NCBI RefSeq assembly: GCF_900197875.1
Contig: NZ_FZMO01000401.1
Location: 1 to 36,984 of the forward strand
Direction of reading: 5' to 3'
Source of the DNA: Frankia canadensis
Lineage (GTDB): Bacteria; Actinomycetota; Actinomycetes; Frankiales; Frankiaceae
DNA: 36,984 nt
Shown here: positions 1 to 7,271 of the stretch, piece by piece
Layout of the letters: each line of letters starts with the position of its first letter
How positions within the stretch are numbered: the first letter of the stretch is position 1
Translations under genes and position numbers: made by a program
Notes under the pieces: generated by a model
Told to the model about the DNA's origin: nothing
The model's database searches: none
What the model saw: only the letters and a program-made list of their open reading frames with translations

Positions 1-1893
1 GGCGTCGAGGGCGTACGTCTCGGCGAGGCGCTCGTACATCCAGTCGGCGACCACGTCGGCGGCGGGGTCGCGGCCGAACCAGGTGGGCGGGCTCGCCGTC
101 CGGTCCAGCAGGGCCTCCGCCTCGGGAGGGAGCCACAGGTGCTCGGCGGCGCCGTTCTCCCCGACCCGCTGCGCGGTGATCGAGGTGACGGCCGTGCGGA
201 CCGGCGCGACGGACGCCAGGAAGCGCAGCAGCCCGATCCACACCGCGTCCGGATCCGGCAGCGCGGCGACGACCGGCTCCACCGCGGACAGGTAGAGGTT
301 GCCCTCCCGGGCCACGAGCTGCCAGATCAGGAAGGTCGCGAGGCCCATCACGCGTTCGAGCACCTCGTCGCGGCCCGCGGGGCGGCCCTCGACGGGGATG
401 AAGCTGTCGCCGGTGAGCCGGATGTCGGCGTACTCCTTGCTCCGGGGCACCCAGGTGACCTCGTTGGCGGGCACGACGGCGCCGGCGGTGGGCACGAGGT
501 CGTCGCGGGTGATGCCGAGCAGGTCGAGGGCGTGGTGGTGGACCCGTCCGGTGCGGTGCGGGGCGAGGTGGCGCAGTCCGTGATGGGACTGGCCGACATA
601 CGCCCGGGTCATCGCCTCGAATCCGCCGGCGATCACCCGTTGGTGGCGGAAGTAGTTCACGCGCGCGCATTCCATCCACAGCCGTAGCGCCGGATGACGG
701 GCGGGCCCGAGGATCACGTCGTTGCTGACGCCGCTCGGCAGCACGTTCAGCGTGAACCCGACGGTCGACGCCGCGACCGCCGCGAACAGCTCCGGCAGCG
801 ACGCGGGCACCGGACCCGTGGACGCCGGCCCGGCGAGGTCCGCGGCGGCGCCATCCGGGCCGGCGGGATGCGGGCCGGCGGGATCGGGGCCGGCGTCGAA
901 GCGGATGTCGCCGTCGATGTAAAGGCCACCGAAGGTGTGGACGAGCTCGACGCGCAGGTGGTCGGTGGCGCTGGTGTAGCCGCGGGGACGCTGTTTGGTC
1001 ATCTCCAGCACGTACTGCGGGTGCAGGTAGAGCGGATGCTCGGCGTGGAACACCTCGTGCACGTTGACGAGGGCCACCCCGGCGTCACGCGCCCACCGGA
1101 CGACCTGGCGGGCGTCGCCGAACGGGTCGTCGACGCCGGACGGCGGCGCGTCGGGATCCGCGAGCACGGCGGCGGCGCGGGCACGCGGAATGTCCGTCCA
1201 CAGCACGATGGTCGCCTCGGGGAAACGGCGGGCGGCGGCGGCATAGTGGTCCCGGAACGCCGTGACCTGCGGCATCGGCTGTCCCACCCAGATGCCGTGC
1301 ACCACGAACGGGATCTCCACCGTCTCCGGCAGCGCCGGCGCCCGCCCCGGACCCGGCGCCGGGTCCGCCTCGGACCCCCCATCGAGCCCCGGCTCCGATC
1401 CCGCCCGCACGGTGGCGGCCGGCTGGCCCCAGTACCGCGCCGACGCGGGACGGCGGGCGCGGAACACCGTCGCGGTGTCGGTGTCGAGCGCCGCCGGGGT
1501 GAGGTCCGCGGCGGTGGGCGCGGCGCGGGTGAGGCTCAGCCGGCGCAGCAGCGGCCCGACGTGCGCGGGCGGCAGCGCCGCGAGATCGACACCGGCGAGG
1601 AACGGCGGCGGCGCCGGCAGACGGCGCAGGCCGAACACGTCGGCCCCCAGCCAGCCGGCGAGCGCCCGCTCGGCGGCCGGGGTGTGCAGTCGTGCGTCGA
1701 GCAGCCGCCGCAGCCAGGCCAGCAGGTCAGGCGCCGGCACGGGATGCTGCCAGGCCGGCGCGGCGAGGTCCGCCTCGCGGCACATCAGGGCCGTCAGCCG
1801 CAGCCCGGCGCGCATGCTCTCCCGCCGACGCCGGTCGGCGTCCGATTCGTGGGGCACGTGCGCCATTTCCTCACGAACCATCTCGTCGCGCAT
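1..1893 (-). CDS. Glycosyltransferase with DXD sugar-binding core (TcdA/TcdB-like), 3' end outside window
   Basis: The frame is open from an ATG at 1893 to the left edge of the window (631 codons), so the C-terminus is missing. Residues from about 194 read IPFVVHGIWVGQP, the start of the nucleotide-sugar fold in DXD glycosyltransferases (Gly_transf_sug / large clostridial toxin catalytic domain). Further on, TDHLRVELVHTFGGLYIDGD carries the family pattern D-x2-R-x8-GG-x-Y-x-D-x-D, with DGD at 327-329. A later SNDVILGPARHPALR segment also fits. The first ~190 residues are not recognised. No signal peptide is visible, so a cytoplasmic enzyme is likely. A GTG four codons upstream (1905) is an alternative start, and an in-frame TGA lies just beyond it. 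The sugar donor and acceptor cannot be read from sequence. The family call is fairly secure and the biological role is unknown. Confidence 0.72.
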   Translation of the reverse strand, partial: MRDEMVREEMAHVPHESDADRRRRESMRAGLRLTALMCREADLAAPAWQHPVPAPDLLAWLRRLLDARLHTPAAERALAGWLGADVFGLRRLPAPPPFLAGVDLAALPPAHVGPLLRRLSLTRAAPTAADLTPAALDTDTATVFRARRPASARYWGQPAATVRAGSEPGLDGGSEADPAPGPGRAPALPETVEIPFVVHGIWVGQPMPQVTAFRDHYAAAARRFPEATIVLWTDIPRARAAAVLADPDAPPSGVDDPFGDARQVVRWARDAGVALVNVHEVFHAEHPLYLHPQYVLEMTKQRPRGYTSATDHLRVELVHTFGGLYIDGDIRFDAGPDPAGPHPAGPDGAAADLAGPASTGPVPASLPELFAAVAASTVGFTLNVLPSGVSNDVILGPARHPALRLWMECARVNYFRHQRVIAGGFEAMTRAYVGQSHHGLRHLAPHRTGRVHHHALDLLGITRDDLVPTAGAVVPANEVTWVPRSKEYADIRLTGDSFIPVEGRPAGRDEVLERVMGLATFLIWQLVAREGNLYLSAVEPVVAALPDPDAVWIGLLRFLASVAPVRTAVTSITAQRVGENGAAEHLWLPPEAEALLDRTASPPTWFGRDPAADVVADWMYERLAETYALDA

Positions 1894-1983
1894 CAGGTCC
1901 GCCACTCACCGCGCAGTCACCGGGCGCCGAGCGGCACGCCCGCGACGCTCAGCCCGGCGGGCCGAGCTCAGCCGCCAGGACCG

Positions 1984-2631
1984 TCAGACCACCCGGGAGT
2001 GCTCGCCGAGACGGTGCCAGGTGCGGTTGTGGTAGACGAGCGGCTCGGAGGACGCCGCGTCCGCCGCCGGGTCACCGGCCGGTGGGGCGCTGGTCCGCAG
2101 GGCCTGCACGACGACGACCGTCGAGTCGCCCGCCGACATCCGGTTCACGATGCGGCCGAGGATCCAGGCGTGCGCGCCCGGGAAGTACGGCTCGCCGGTG
2201 TCGAGGCGGGCCCACCGGGAGGTGTCGGCGAAGCGGTCGACGCCGCTGGTGGCGCCGAGTTTCGCGAGGTCGAGCTGGCCCGCGCCGAGCAGGTGCACGA
2301 CGACGGTGGCGGAGCCGAGGATGCCCGGCGCCGCCGACGACGCGCCCGACGCCGAGAAGACCAGCAGCGCCGGTTCGGCGCTGACCGAGAAGACCGATGT
2401 CGCCGTCATCCCCACCGGGCCGTCCCCGGGGTCGGCCGTGATGAACGCGACCCCGGCGGGGTGGTTGCGGAACGCGGCCTTGAACTCCGCGGCGCTGACG
2501 GACGGCTCGGGCAGGTGACGTGCCACCAGCGGACGCCAGGTCGGCACGTGGTCATCGAGCGGCTCCCTGGCGGTGATCGTGTCGGGCACCGCGGTGTCCT
2601 CCCGGCGGGAGTCGGTCGTGAAGCCGTGCAT
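1984..2631 (-). CDS. Flavin reductase domain protein (FMN reductase component)
   Basis: The product of about 215 aa belongs to the flavin reductase-like family (HpaC/DIM6-NTAB type), which reduces FMN or FAD with NAD(P)H and hands it to a partner monooxygenase. Supporting segments are FKAAFRNHPAGVAFITADPG near residue 52, then GMTATSVFSVSAEPALLVFS (the flavin-binding strand pattern), then VHLLGAGQLDLAKL. The ATG at 2631 is chosen because GAGGAGAGGA lies about 7 nt upstream; the frame extends further 5' but that part is in the divergent promoter. The gene is divergent from the luciferase-like monooxygenase at 2790 and shares its control region, so the two probably form a two-component oxygenase. 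NADH or NADPH preference is not visible. Confidence 0.85.
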   Translation of the reverse strand: MHGFTTDSRREDTAVPDTITAREPLDDHVPTWRPLVARHLPEPSVSAAEFKAAFRNHPAGVAFITADPGDGPVGMTATSVFSVSAEPALLVFSASGASSAAPGILGSATVVVHLLGAGQLDLAKLGATSGVDRFADTSRWARLDTGEPYFPGAHAWILGRIVNRMSAGDSTVVVVQALRTSAPPAGDPAADAASSEPLVYHNRTWHRLGEHSRVV

Positions 2632-2691
2632 CGGTGCGTCCTCTCCTCGGCGGGGCTGGCTCCACAACAACACGAAACGTGACCTGCACCA

Positions 2692-2736
2692 TGTCGCGGA
2701 TTGCGACAGAGAGGCGCACGTCACCTTTCCTACCGT
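2692..2736 (+). promoter_or_regulatory. Inverted-repeat operator and -10 box before the monooxygenase gene
   Basis: TGTCGCGGATTGCGACA (2692-2708) is a perfect 6-bp inverted repeat with a 5-bp centre. After 22 bp comes TACCGT (2731-2736), a good actinobacterial -10, which places the operator centre near -43. An almost identical site lies before the dehydrogenase gene at 5909-5925. The position is typical of an activator, and the adjacent GAF/Fis regulator is the obvious candidate by inference. The same site lies between the flavin reductase and the monooxygenase and could serve both. Confidence 0.6.
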
Positions 2737-2789
2737 CAGTGAGGATTCGGGCGGAGCGCCCGGAAACCCTCGTGGTCGGAGAACCTCAC

Positions 2790-3962
2790 ATGGACCAGAT
2801 CCCGCTAGAGTTCGGCGCGTTCCTCGCGCCGTGGCACCGGGTCGACACCGACACCAACGCCGCCCTCCACCAGGACCTCGACCTGGCGGCGGCGATGGAC
2901 CGCCTCGGATTCTCCGAGTTCTGGATGGGCGAGCACCACTCGGGCGGCGTCGAGATCGTCGCCGACCCGATGATCTTCCTCGCCGCCGCCTCGCAGCGCA
3001 CCTCGCGCATCCGGCTGGGTCTCGGGGTGATGTCCCTGCCCTACCACAACCCGTTCCTGCTGGCGGACCGCCTGGTACTGCTCGACCACCTCAGCCGCGG
3101 CCGGCTGATGTTCGGCGCGGGCCCGGGACAGCTGGCCGAGGACGCCCGTTACCTCGGCATCGATCCGCTGGAGAACCGCCGCAAGATGGAGCAGTCGCTC
3201 GACGTCATCACCCGGCTGCTGCGCGGCGAGACCGTCAGCGAGAAGACCGACTGGTATGACCTGAACGGCGCCTACCTGCAGGTCGCCCCCTATTCGACGA
3301 TCCACACCGCGGTGACGGCCACGGTGTCGCCGAACGGCCCGAAGCTCGCCGGTCGCCACGGCGCGGGTCTGCTCTCCCTCGCCGCCACCGACCCGGCCGG
3401 CGCCGCCGTGCTACGCCAGCACTGGGGCATCGCCGAGGAGATCGCCGCCGAGAACGGCCAGGTCGTGGACCGTCGCCACTGGCGGCTCACCTGCCCGATG
3501 CACATCGCCGAGACCGAGGCGAAGGCCCGCGAGAACGCCCGTCACGGCCTGCTGTACCTGATGAACTACCTCTCTCACGTCAGCCCCGGCATGCAGGAGG
3601 TTGACGACGTGGACGTCCTCATCGACGGCATCAACACGAGCGGGTTCGGGGTCATCGGGACCCCGGAGATGGCCGTCGAGCAGATCCGGCGTATGCAGGA
3701 GAAGTCCGGCGGATTCGGGAAGCTGCTGGTCCTCCACGGCGAGTGGGCCGCCATCGGGCCGAGTATCCGCAGCTTCGAGCTCATCGCCGAGCGGGTCATG
3801 CCCGAGTTCAACGGGTCGAAGGCGCGCCGGCAGCGCGGCTACGACGAGACCGTGACCAGCGGCGGGGCGGGCGCGAAGATGACCATGGCTGCCCAGGCCG
3901 CGGCGCAGGCACGCTTCGACTCCGAGCGGGCGGCCGCGGCGGCCGGCACCGTGGGATCATGA
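2790..3962 (+). CDS. Luciferase-like flavin-dependent monooxygenase (limonene monooxygenase type)
   Basis: The product of 390 aa is a bacterial luciferase-like (LLM) TIM-barrel monooxygenase using FMNH2 and O2. Recognisable parts are the N-terminal strand PLEFGAFLAPWH, then FSEFWMGEHHSGG (the family's EHH), SRIRLGLGVMSLPYHNP, and LSRGRLMFGAGPGQ, all in family order. The length and opening resemble limonene 1,2-monooxygenase LimB-type enzymes, but the substrate is inference. The ATG at 2790 is chosen because GGAGA precedes it by 7 nt; upstream codons in this frame cross the promoter and operator. The reductase partner is divergent at 2631, and a mycofactocin-type alcohol dehydrogenase with the same operator lies 2 kb downstream. 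The alanine-rich tail after residue ~350 looks disordered. The stop codon lies inside a perfect palindrome. Confidence 0.87.
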   Translation: MDQIPLEFGAFLAPWHRVDTDTNAALHQDLDLAAAMDRLGFSEFWMGEHHSGGVEIVADPMIFLAAASQRTSRIRLGLGVMSLPYHNPFLLADRLVLLDHLSRGRLMFGAGPGQLAEDARYLGIDPLENRRKMEQSLDVITRLLRGETVSEKTDWYDLNGAYLQVAPYSTIHTAVTATVSPNGPKLAGRHGAGLLSLAATDPAGAAVLRQHWGIAEEIAAENGQVVDRRHWRLTCPMHIAETEAKARENARHGLLYLMNYLSHVSPGMQEVDDVDVLIDGINTSGFGVIGTPEMAVEQIRRMQEKSGGFGKLLVLHGEWAAIGPSIRSFELIAERVMPEFNGSKARRQRGYDETVTSGGAGAKMTMAAQAAAQARFDSERAAAAAGTVGS

Positions 3963-3970
3963 TCCCACGG
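3949..3970. terminator. 22-bp perfect palindrome between convergent genes, possible bidirectional terminator
   Basis: The 22 bases at 3949-3970 are a perfect palindrome (half-site CCGTGGGATCA) spanning the monooxygenase stop TGA at 3960-3962. As RNA it can fold into an 8-bp stem with a 6-nt loop from either strand. It sits in the 34-bp gap before the convergent regulator's stop (3997). No U-tract follows, so termination is inferred; a protein-binding site is the alternative. Confidence 0.5.
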
Positions 3971-3996
3971 ACTGCTCGTGCGGACGGGGCCGCAGG

Positions 3997-5823
3997 CTAG
4001 AAGGTGTGGCCGGAGAGGTCGAGGCCGAGCGCACGCACCTTGCGGTAGAGGGTCGACCGCGCGATGCCCAGGGCATCCGCGGCCGCCTTCTTGTTGCCGT
4101 TCGCGCGCGCCAGCGCCTCCATGAGGGCCTGGGCCTCGACCCGTTCCAGGCCATGCAGCGGCCGGCGGGCGGCCCTGGCCCGAATGACCGCGGGAAGCGC
4201 GGCGGCCGTCACCCGTTCCGTCGCCGGCCCGGCGGCCACCGCGCGCACGAGAGCCTCGAGTCCGGCGACGTTCGCCGGCCAGGTCGCCCGGGTGACGATC
4301 TGGACCGCCTCCGACGTCCACCGCTGGCGGCGCAGGCCGCCGGTCGCCCGCCAGGTGAGCTCCTCCAGCAACGGCGCGATGTCATCGGTACGGTCCGCGA
4401 GGGCGGGGACGTCGACCGTCACGTCGAAAAGGTCCAGCGCCGGCGTCTCGGCGGCGGACGGCTGCTGGGTGCAGGTGGCGACCACCGTGACGCCCCGCTC
4501 GCGGGCGAAGTCCAGCGCCCCCGCCAGCACCGGCTGCTCGCCCTCGCCCACGTGCTGGACGTGGCGCAGCAGCACCGCCGCGCGATCGTCGCCGTCGGCC
4601 GCGGCGATCGCCGTGCGCAGGCCGGCCGCCCAGCCGCCGGGCGCACCGACCGCACCGGCTCCACCGGCGGGGGTCGCGGCCAGGTCGACCACGCGGAGGT
4701 CCGTGATGCCCCGACCCGCGAGCCAGGCCCGGGCGATCACACTCTTGCCGCTGCCCCGCTCCCCGAGCAGGACCACACGGCCCGCCTCGACGCCGGCAAG
4801 TCGCCGGCGCAGCGCGGTCCACGCGGCGCTGCGCCCGACCAGGTCCGGCAGGTCCGCGACGGTGCTGGTGGCGGGTAAGGCGTCGACGCCGGCACACGGC
4901 GGCGCGGTCGCCCTCGCGCGCAGGCGCACGAGAGCGCCGACGGCGATCCCGCCGTCGACGACGGCCTCCGTGCTCATCGAGACCGCGCTGCCGTCGGACA
5001 GGACGAGCCGGTCCGTCCCGGCGCCACCGCCGCCCTGGCGCACCCACCGCCCCGCGCGTTCCCACAGCAGGGCCTGGTCCTGTGGGCCGAGCATCCGCGA
5101 CGCCTTGGCGTTGGTCACGATGGTGCGCTCGTCCAGGCAGACGACGGCCTGGCCGTTGTCGTGGTTGGCACGCAGGTAGGCGGCCAGCAGCGCCTGCTCG
5201 TGCGTGCTCATCGCCCCGGTGAGGTTGCGCTCGATCTCGGCGGCGAGCTCGCAGACCCAGGCGAGCAGCAGGGGCGAGGTCTGGTCGTGGGCGCAGGTCA
5301 GGTCGATGGTGCCGATGATCCGCCGGGTCAGCGGATGGCGGATCGGGGCTCCCACACAGGTCAGCTGCAGCGACTCGGCGAAGAAGTGCTCCGGGCCCGC
5401 GATGAGCGCCGGCCGGCCGGTCTCCAGGACCATCCCGCCGCTGTTGGTGCCGATGGTGCGCTCGGCGAAGGAAAAGCCGGGAAGCACGTCGTGATGGTCG
5501 AGGCGGCGGCGGAAGCCGACGTGCTCGACGTAGCGCAGCAGCAGCCGGCCGGTGTGGTCGGTGAGACAGATACTCGCCGTGGTGTCGGCCAGGTGGTGGC
5601 GCCGCGTCTCCGTCACCGCCTGGGTCGCCCGGATGAGCTGCTCGGCCTCGCCCGGCTCGGCGTAGGTCGGGCGAGACCGCTCCGGCTCGAGCCCGTAGCC
5701 GAGCGAGCGACGCCAGGAGGCGAGGATGTCGGCGCGGACGCCGGGCAGGCGCTCGACGTCACCGCCGCTGCCCAGAAAACGCTCGCGGCTGCGGTAGACG
5801 GCTCGCGCCTGGTCGTCAAGCAT
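3997..5823 (-). CDS. GAF/Fis-type transcriptional regulator (AcoR/MimR-like) with degenerate AAA+ domain
   Basis: The product of 608 aa resembles the AcoR group. A sensor region with a GAF domain (about 70-210, e.g. FAERTIGTNSGGMVLETGRP, GAPIRHPLTRRIIGTIDLT) is followed by an AAA+ region with Walker A GERGSGKS (354-361), and a C-terminal Fis helix-turn-helix (ALARANGNKKAAADALGI then ARSTLYRKVRALGL). The GAFTGA loop that touches sigma-54 is absent and the usual Walker B acidic pair is replaced by AVLLRHVQHV. It therefore probably works with ordinary sigma-70 holoenzyme, as known for actinobacterial members. The ATG at 5823 is chosen because GGAGGGA lies 8 nt upstream. It is divergent from the dehydrogenase gene and convergent with the monooxygenase gene. 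It is the likely effector-responsive regulator of this cluster; the effector is unknown. Confidence 0.85.
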   Translation of the reverse strand: MLDDQARAVYRSRERFLGSGGDVERLPGVRADILASWRRSLGYGLEPERSRPTYAEPGEAEQLIRATQAVTETRRHHLADTTASICLTDHTGRLLLRYVEHVGFRRRLDHHDVLPGFSFAERTIGTNSGGMVLETGRPALIAGPEHFFAESLQLTCVGAPIRHPLTRRIIGTIDLTCAHDQTSPLLLAWVCELAAEIERNLTGAMSTHEQALLAAYLRANHDNGQAVVCLDERTIVTNAKASRMLGPQDQALLWERAGRWVRQGGGGAGTDRLVLSDGSAVSMSTEAVVDGGIAVGALVRLRARATAPPCAGVDALPATSTVADLPDLVGRSAAWTALRRRLAGVEAGRVVLLGERGSGKSVIARAWLAGRGITDLRVVDLAATPAGGAGAVGAPGGWAAGLRTAIAAADGDDRAAVLLRHVQHVGEGEQPVLAGALDFARERGVTVVATCTQQPSAAETPALDLFDVTVDVPALADRTDDIAPLLEELTWRATGGLRRQRWTSEAVQIVTRATWPANVAGLEALVRAVAAGPATERVTAAALPAVIRARAARRPLHGLERVEAQALMEALARANGNKKAAADALGIARSTLYRKVRALGLDLSGHTF

Positions 5824-5883
5824 CGACTGCGTCCCTCCGGAACATGCCCTCTGAACTGCGACATTGCCATGATGTGAACCTAC

Positions 5884-5896
5884 TGACATTGTGTCA
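5884..5896. promoter_or_regulatory. Short inverted repeat TGACA-TTG-TGTCA
   Basis: TGACATTGTGTCA is a 5-3-5 inverted repeat between the regulator start (5823) and the main operator (5909-5925). A lone half-site GCGACA lies nearby at 5858-5863. Both are placed to affect the regulator's own promoter, so autoregulation is possible. The element is short and could be chance. Confidence 0.3.
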
Positions 5897-5908
5897 AGAA
5901 GGTCCTGC

Positions 5909-5954
5909 TGTCGCGAATTGCGACAGTCGCGGGGCACGGTCACTCCCTTAGCCT
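5909..5954 (+). promoter_or_regulatory. Inverted-repeat operator and -10 box before the dehydrogenase gene
   Basis: TGTCGCGAATTGCGACA (5909-5925) differs from the site at 2692-2708 only at one centre base. TAGCCT (5949-5954) follows after 23 bp, and the spacer also resembles the other promoter (GCACGGTCAC here, GCACGTCAC there). The repeated arrangement argues for one shared regulator. The dehydrogenase start is 40 bp downstream of the -10. Confidence 0.6.
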
Positions 5955-5994
5955 CAACGGCGCCGCACGCACCGGAACGATCAGGGGAGACACG

Positions 5995-6828
5995 ATGAGC
6001 GGACGCGTCGAGGGCAAGGTCGCCTTCATCACCGGAGCCGCCCGCGGGCAGGGCCGCAGCCACGCCGTCCGGCTCGCGCAGGAGGGCGCGGACATCATCG
6101 CGATCGATCTCAACGAGGCGATCCCCGGCACCGGCTCGCCCGGTGCGACCGACGAGGACCTCGAGGAGACCGTCGCCGCCGTGCAGGCGCAGGGCAGGCG
6201 CATTCTCGCCAGCAGGGCGGACGTCCGCGACTTCGCCGCCATCAGGGCGGCCGTGGACGTGGGCGTGGCCGAGTTGGGGCGCCTCGACATCGTCAGCGCC
6301 AACGCCGGTATCGCCTCGCTGCCGCACCTCACGCACGAGCTGGCGGAGGAGACCTGGCAGACGATGATCGACATCAACCTGACCGGCGTCTGGCACACCG
6401 CGAAGGCGACGATCCCGCACCTGATCGCCGGGGGCCGGGGAGGCGCGCTGGTGCTCACCAGCTCGGCGGCGGGACTCAAGGCGTACGCGAACATCGCCCA
6501 CTACGTCTCGGCCAAGCACGGCGTCGTCGGGCTCATGAAGACCCTCGCCGTCGAGCTCGCGCCGCACCTGATCCGGGTCAACAGTCTGCACCCGACGCAG
6601 GTGAACACCCCGATGATCCAGAACCCGGCGACCTACGAGCTGTTCACCGGCGACCCGAACGCGACCCGGGAGGACTTCGCGCCGGTGTCGCAGGCGACGA
6701 ACGCGCTGCCGGTGCCGTGGGTCGAGCCCGAGGACGTCAGCAACGCGCTGCTGTGGCTGGCCTCGGACGAGGCCCGCTACGTCACCGGCGTCGCCCTGCC
6801 GATCGACGCCGGCACCGTCCTCAAGTGA
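5995..6828 (+). CDS. Mycofactocin-type short-chain dehydrogenase (carveol dehydrogenase-like SDR)
   Basis: The product of 277 aa is a classical short-chain dehydrogenase. TGAARGQG (13-20) is the cofactor glycine motif, SANAG (101-105) and N129 are structural, and S157, Y170 and K174 form the active site (YVSAK). After the second strand there is an insertion (about 40-58, NEAIPGTGSPGATDEDLEE) typical of the TIGR03971 group. That group is known to hold NAD tightly and pass electrons to mycofactocin instead of releasing NADH. The ATG at 5995 has AGGGGAGA upstream. Control by the operator at 5909-5925 and linkage to the monooxygenase suggest it oxidises the alcohol made by that enzyme. Carveol-like alcohols are one possibility, but the substrate is inference. 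No mycofactocin biosynthesis gene is in the window. Confidence 0.88.
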   Translation: MSGRVEGKVAFITGAARGQGRSHAVRLAQEGADIIAIDLNEAIPGTGSPGATDEDLEETVAAVQAQGRRILASRADVRDFAAIRAAVDVGVAELGRLDIVSANAGIASLPHLTHELAEETWQTMIDINLTGVWHTAKATIPHLIAGGRGGALVLTSSAAGLKAYANIAHYVSAKHGVVGLMKTLAVELAPHLIRVNSLHPTQVNTPMIQNPATYELFTGDPNATREDFAPVSQATNALPVPWVEPEDVSNALLWLASDEARYVTGVALPIDAGTVLK

Positions 6829-6856
6829 CCGCTGCGGCCGGGGCGCGCGGGCAGCG

Positions 6857-7165
6857 GGCGTTCTGATCGCGGTGGGCCTGGCGGTGACGGTTCTGCTGCG
6901 CTACACGCCGTTCGCCGCTGGGCGCAGGCGCTCGGGGCCAACGAGAGCGCGGCCTACCTCGCCGGCGTCCCGGTCCGGCGGATCAAGATCGCCGCCGCCG
7001 GCGAGGCGGGCGCGGCCATCCAGGCGAGATCGGCGACCGTCACGACGAGCCGGGCGGCGATCGCCTCCGCCTCCAAGCCGGAGTCGAGGGCGCAAGGGCC
7101 GCCTCGCCGGCGAGATCAGTGGCGCACCGCTGTCCGAGGAGTCGATCCTCCACGCGATCGCCTGA
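6857..7165 (+). pseudogene. Remnant of a ribose-type sugar ABC transporter (permease piece then ATPase tail)
   Basis: Three pieces in two frames are recognisable. Bases 6860-6913 encode VLIAVGLAVTVLLRYTPF, a membrane segment followed by the T-x-F turn. The next frame, from 6916, encodes RWAQALGANESAAYLAGVPV and RRIKIAA, matching the cytoplasmic loop of RbsC-family permeases. Adding one G near 6914 rejoins them as TPFGRWAQALGAN, so this is a single-base deletion. Back in the first frame, GRLAGEISGAPLSEESILHA ends in TGA at 7165 and resembles the C-terminus of the RbsA-family ATPase. No start, Walker motif or full domain remains. The permease-before-ATPase order implies an internal deletion or rearrangement. 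This accounts for most of the 440-bp gap after the dehydrogenase; 7166-7271 shows nothing. Confidence 0.6.
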
Positions 7166-7271
7166 CGGACCCGGCCACCCCAGCCACCCCGTCCGTGGCG
7201 GCGCGAGCGAGGACAGGGTGGCCGGGCTCGTCCGCCGGGCTCGGGCTGGCACTACCTGCCGAACCCGCCGA

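Noticed and set aside
694..2682. A 662-codon plus-strand frame over the glycosyltransferase and flavin reductase
   Set aside because: Arg/Gly-rich shadow translation; the minus strand carries two recognisable families.
2634..2789. Longer start for the luciferase-like monooxygenase
   Set aside because: The extra 52 codons cross the operator and -10 box and have no family similarity.
5909..5995. A sigma-54 (-24/-12) promoter for the regulator's target
   Set aside because: No GG-N10-GC pair at the right place, the regulator lacks GAFTGA, and actinobacteria generally lack sigma-54.
5824..6591. N-terminal extension of the GAF/Fis regulator reaching into the dehydrogenase gene
   Set aside because: It would overlap a real gene on the other strand, and a strong ribosome site marks the ATG at 5823.
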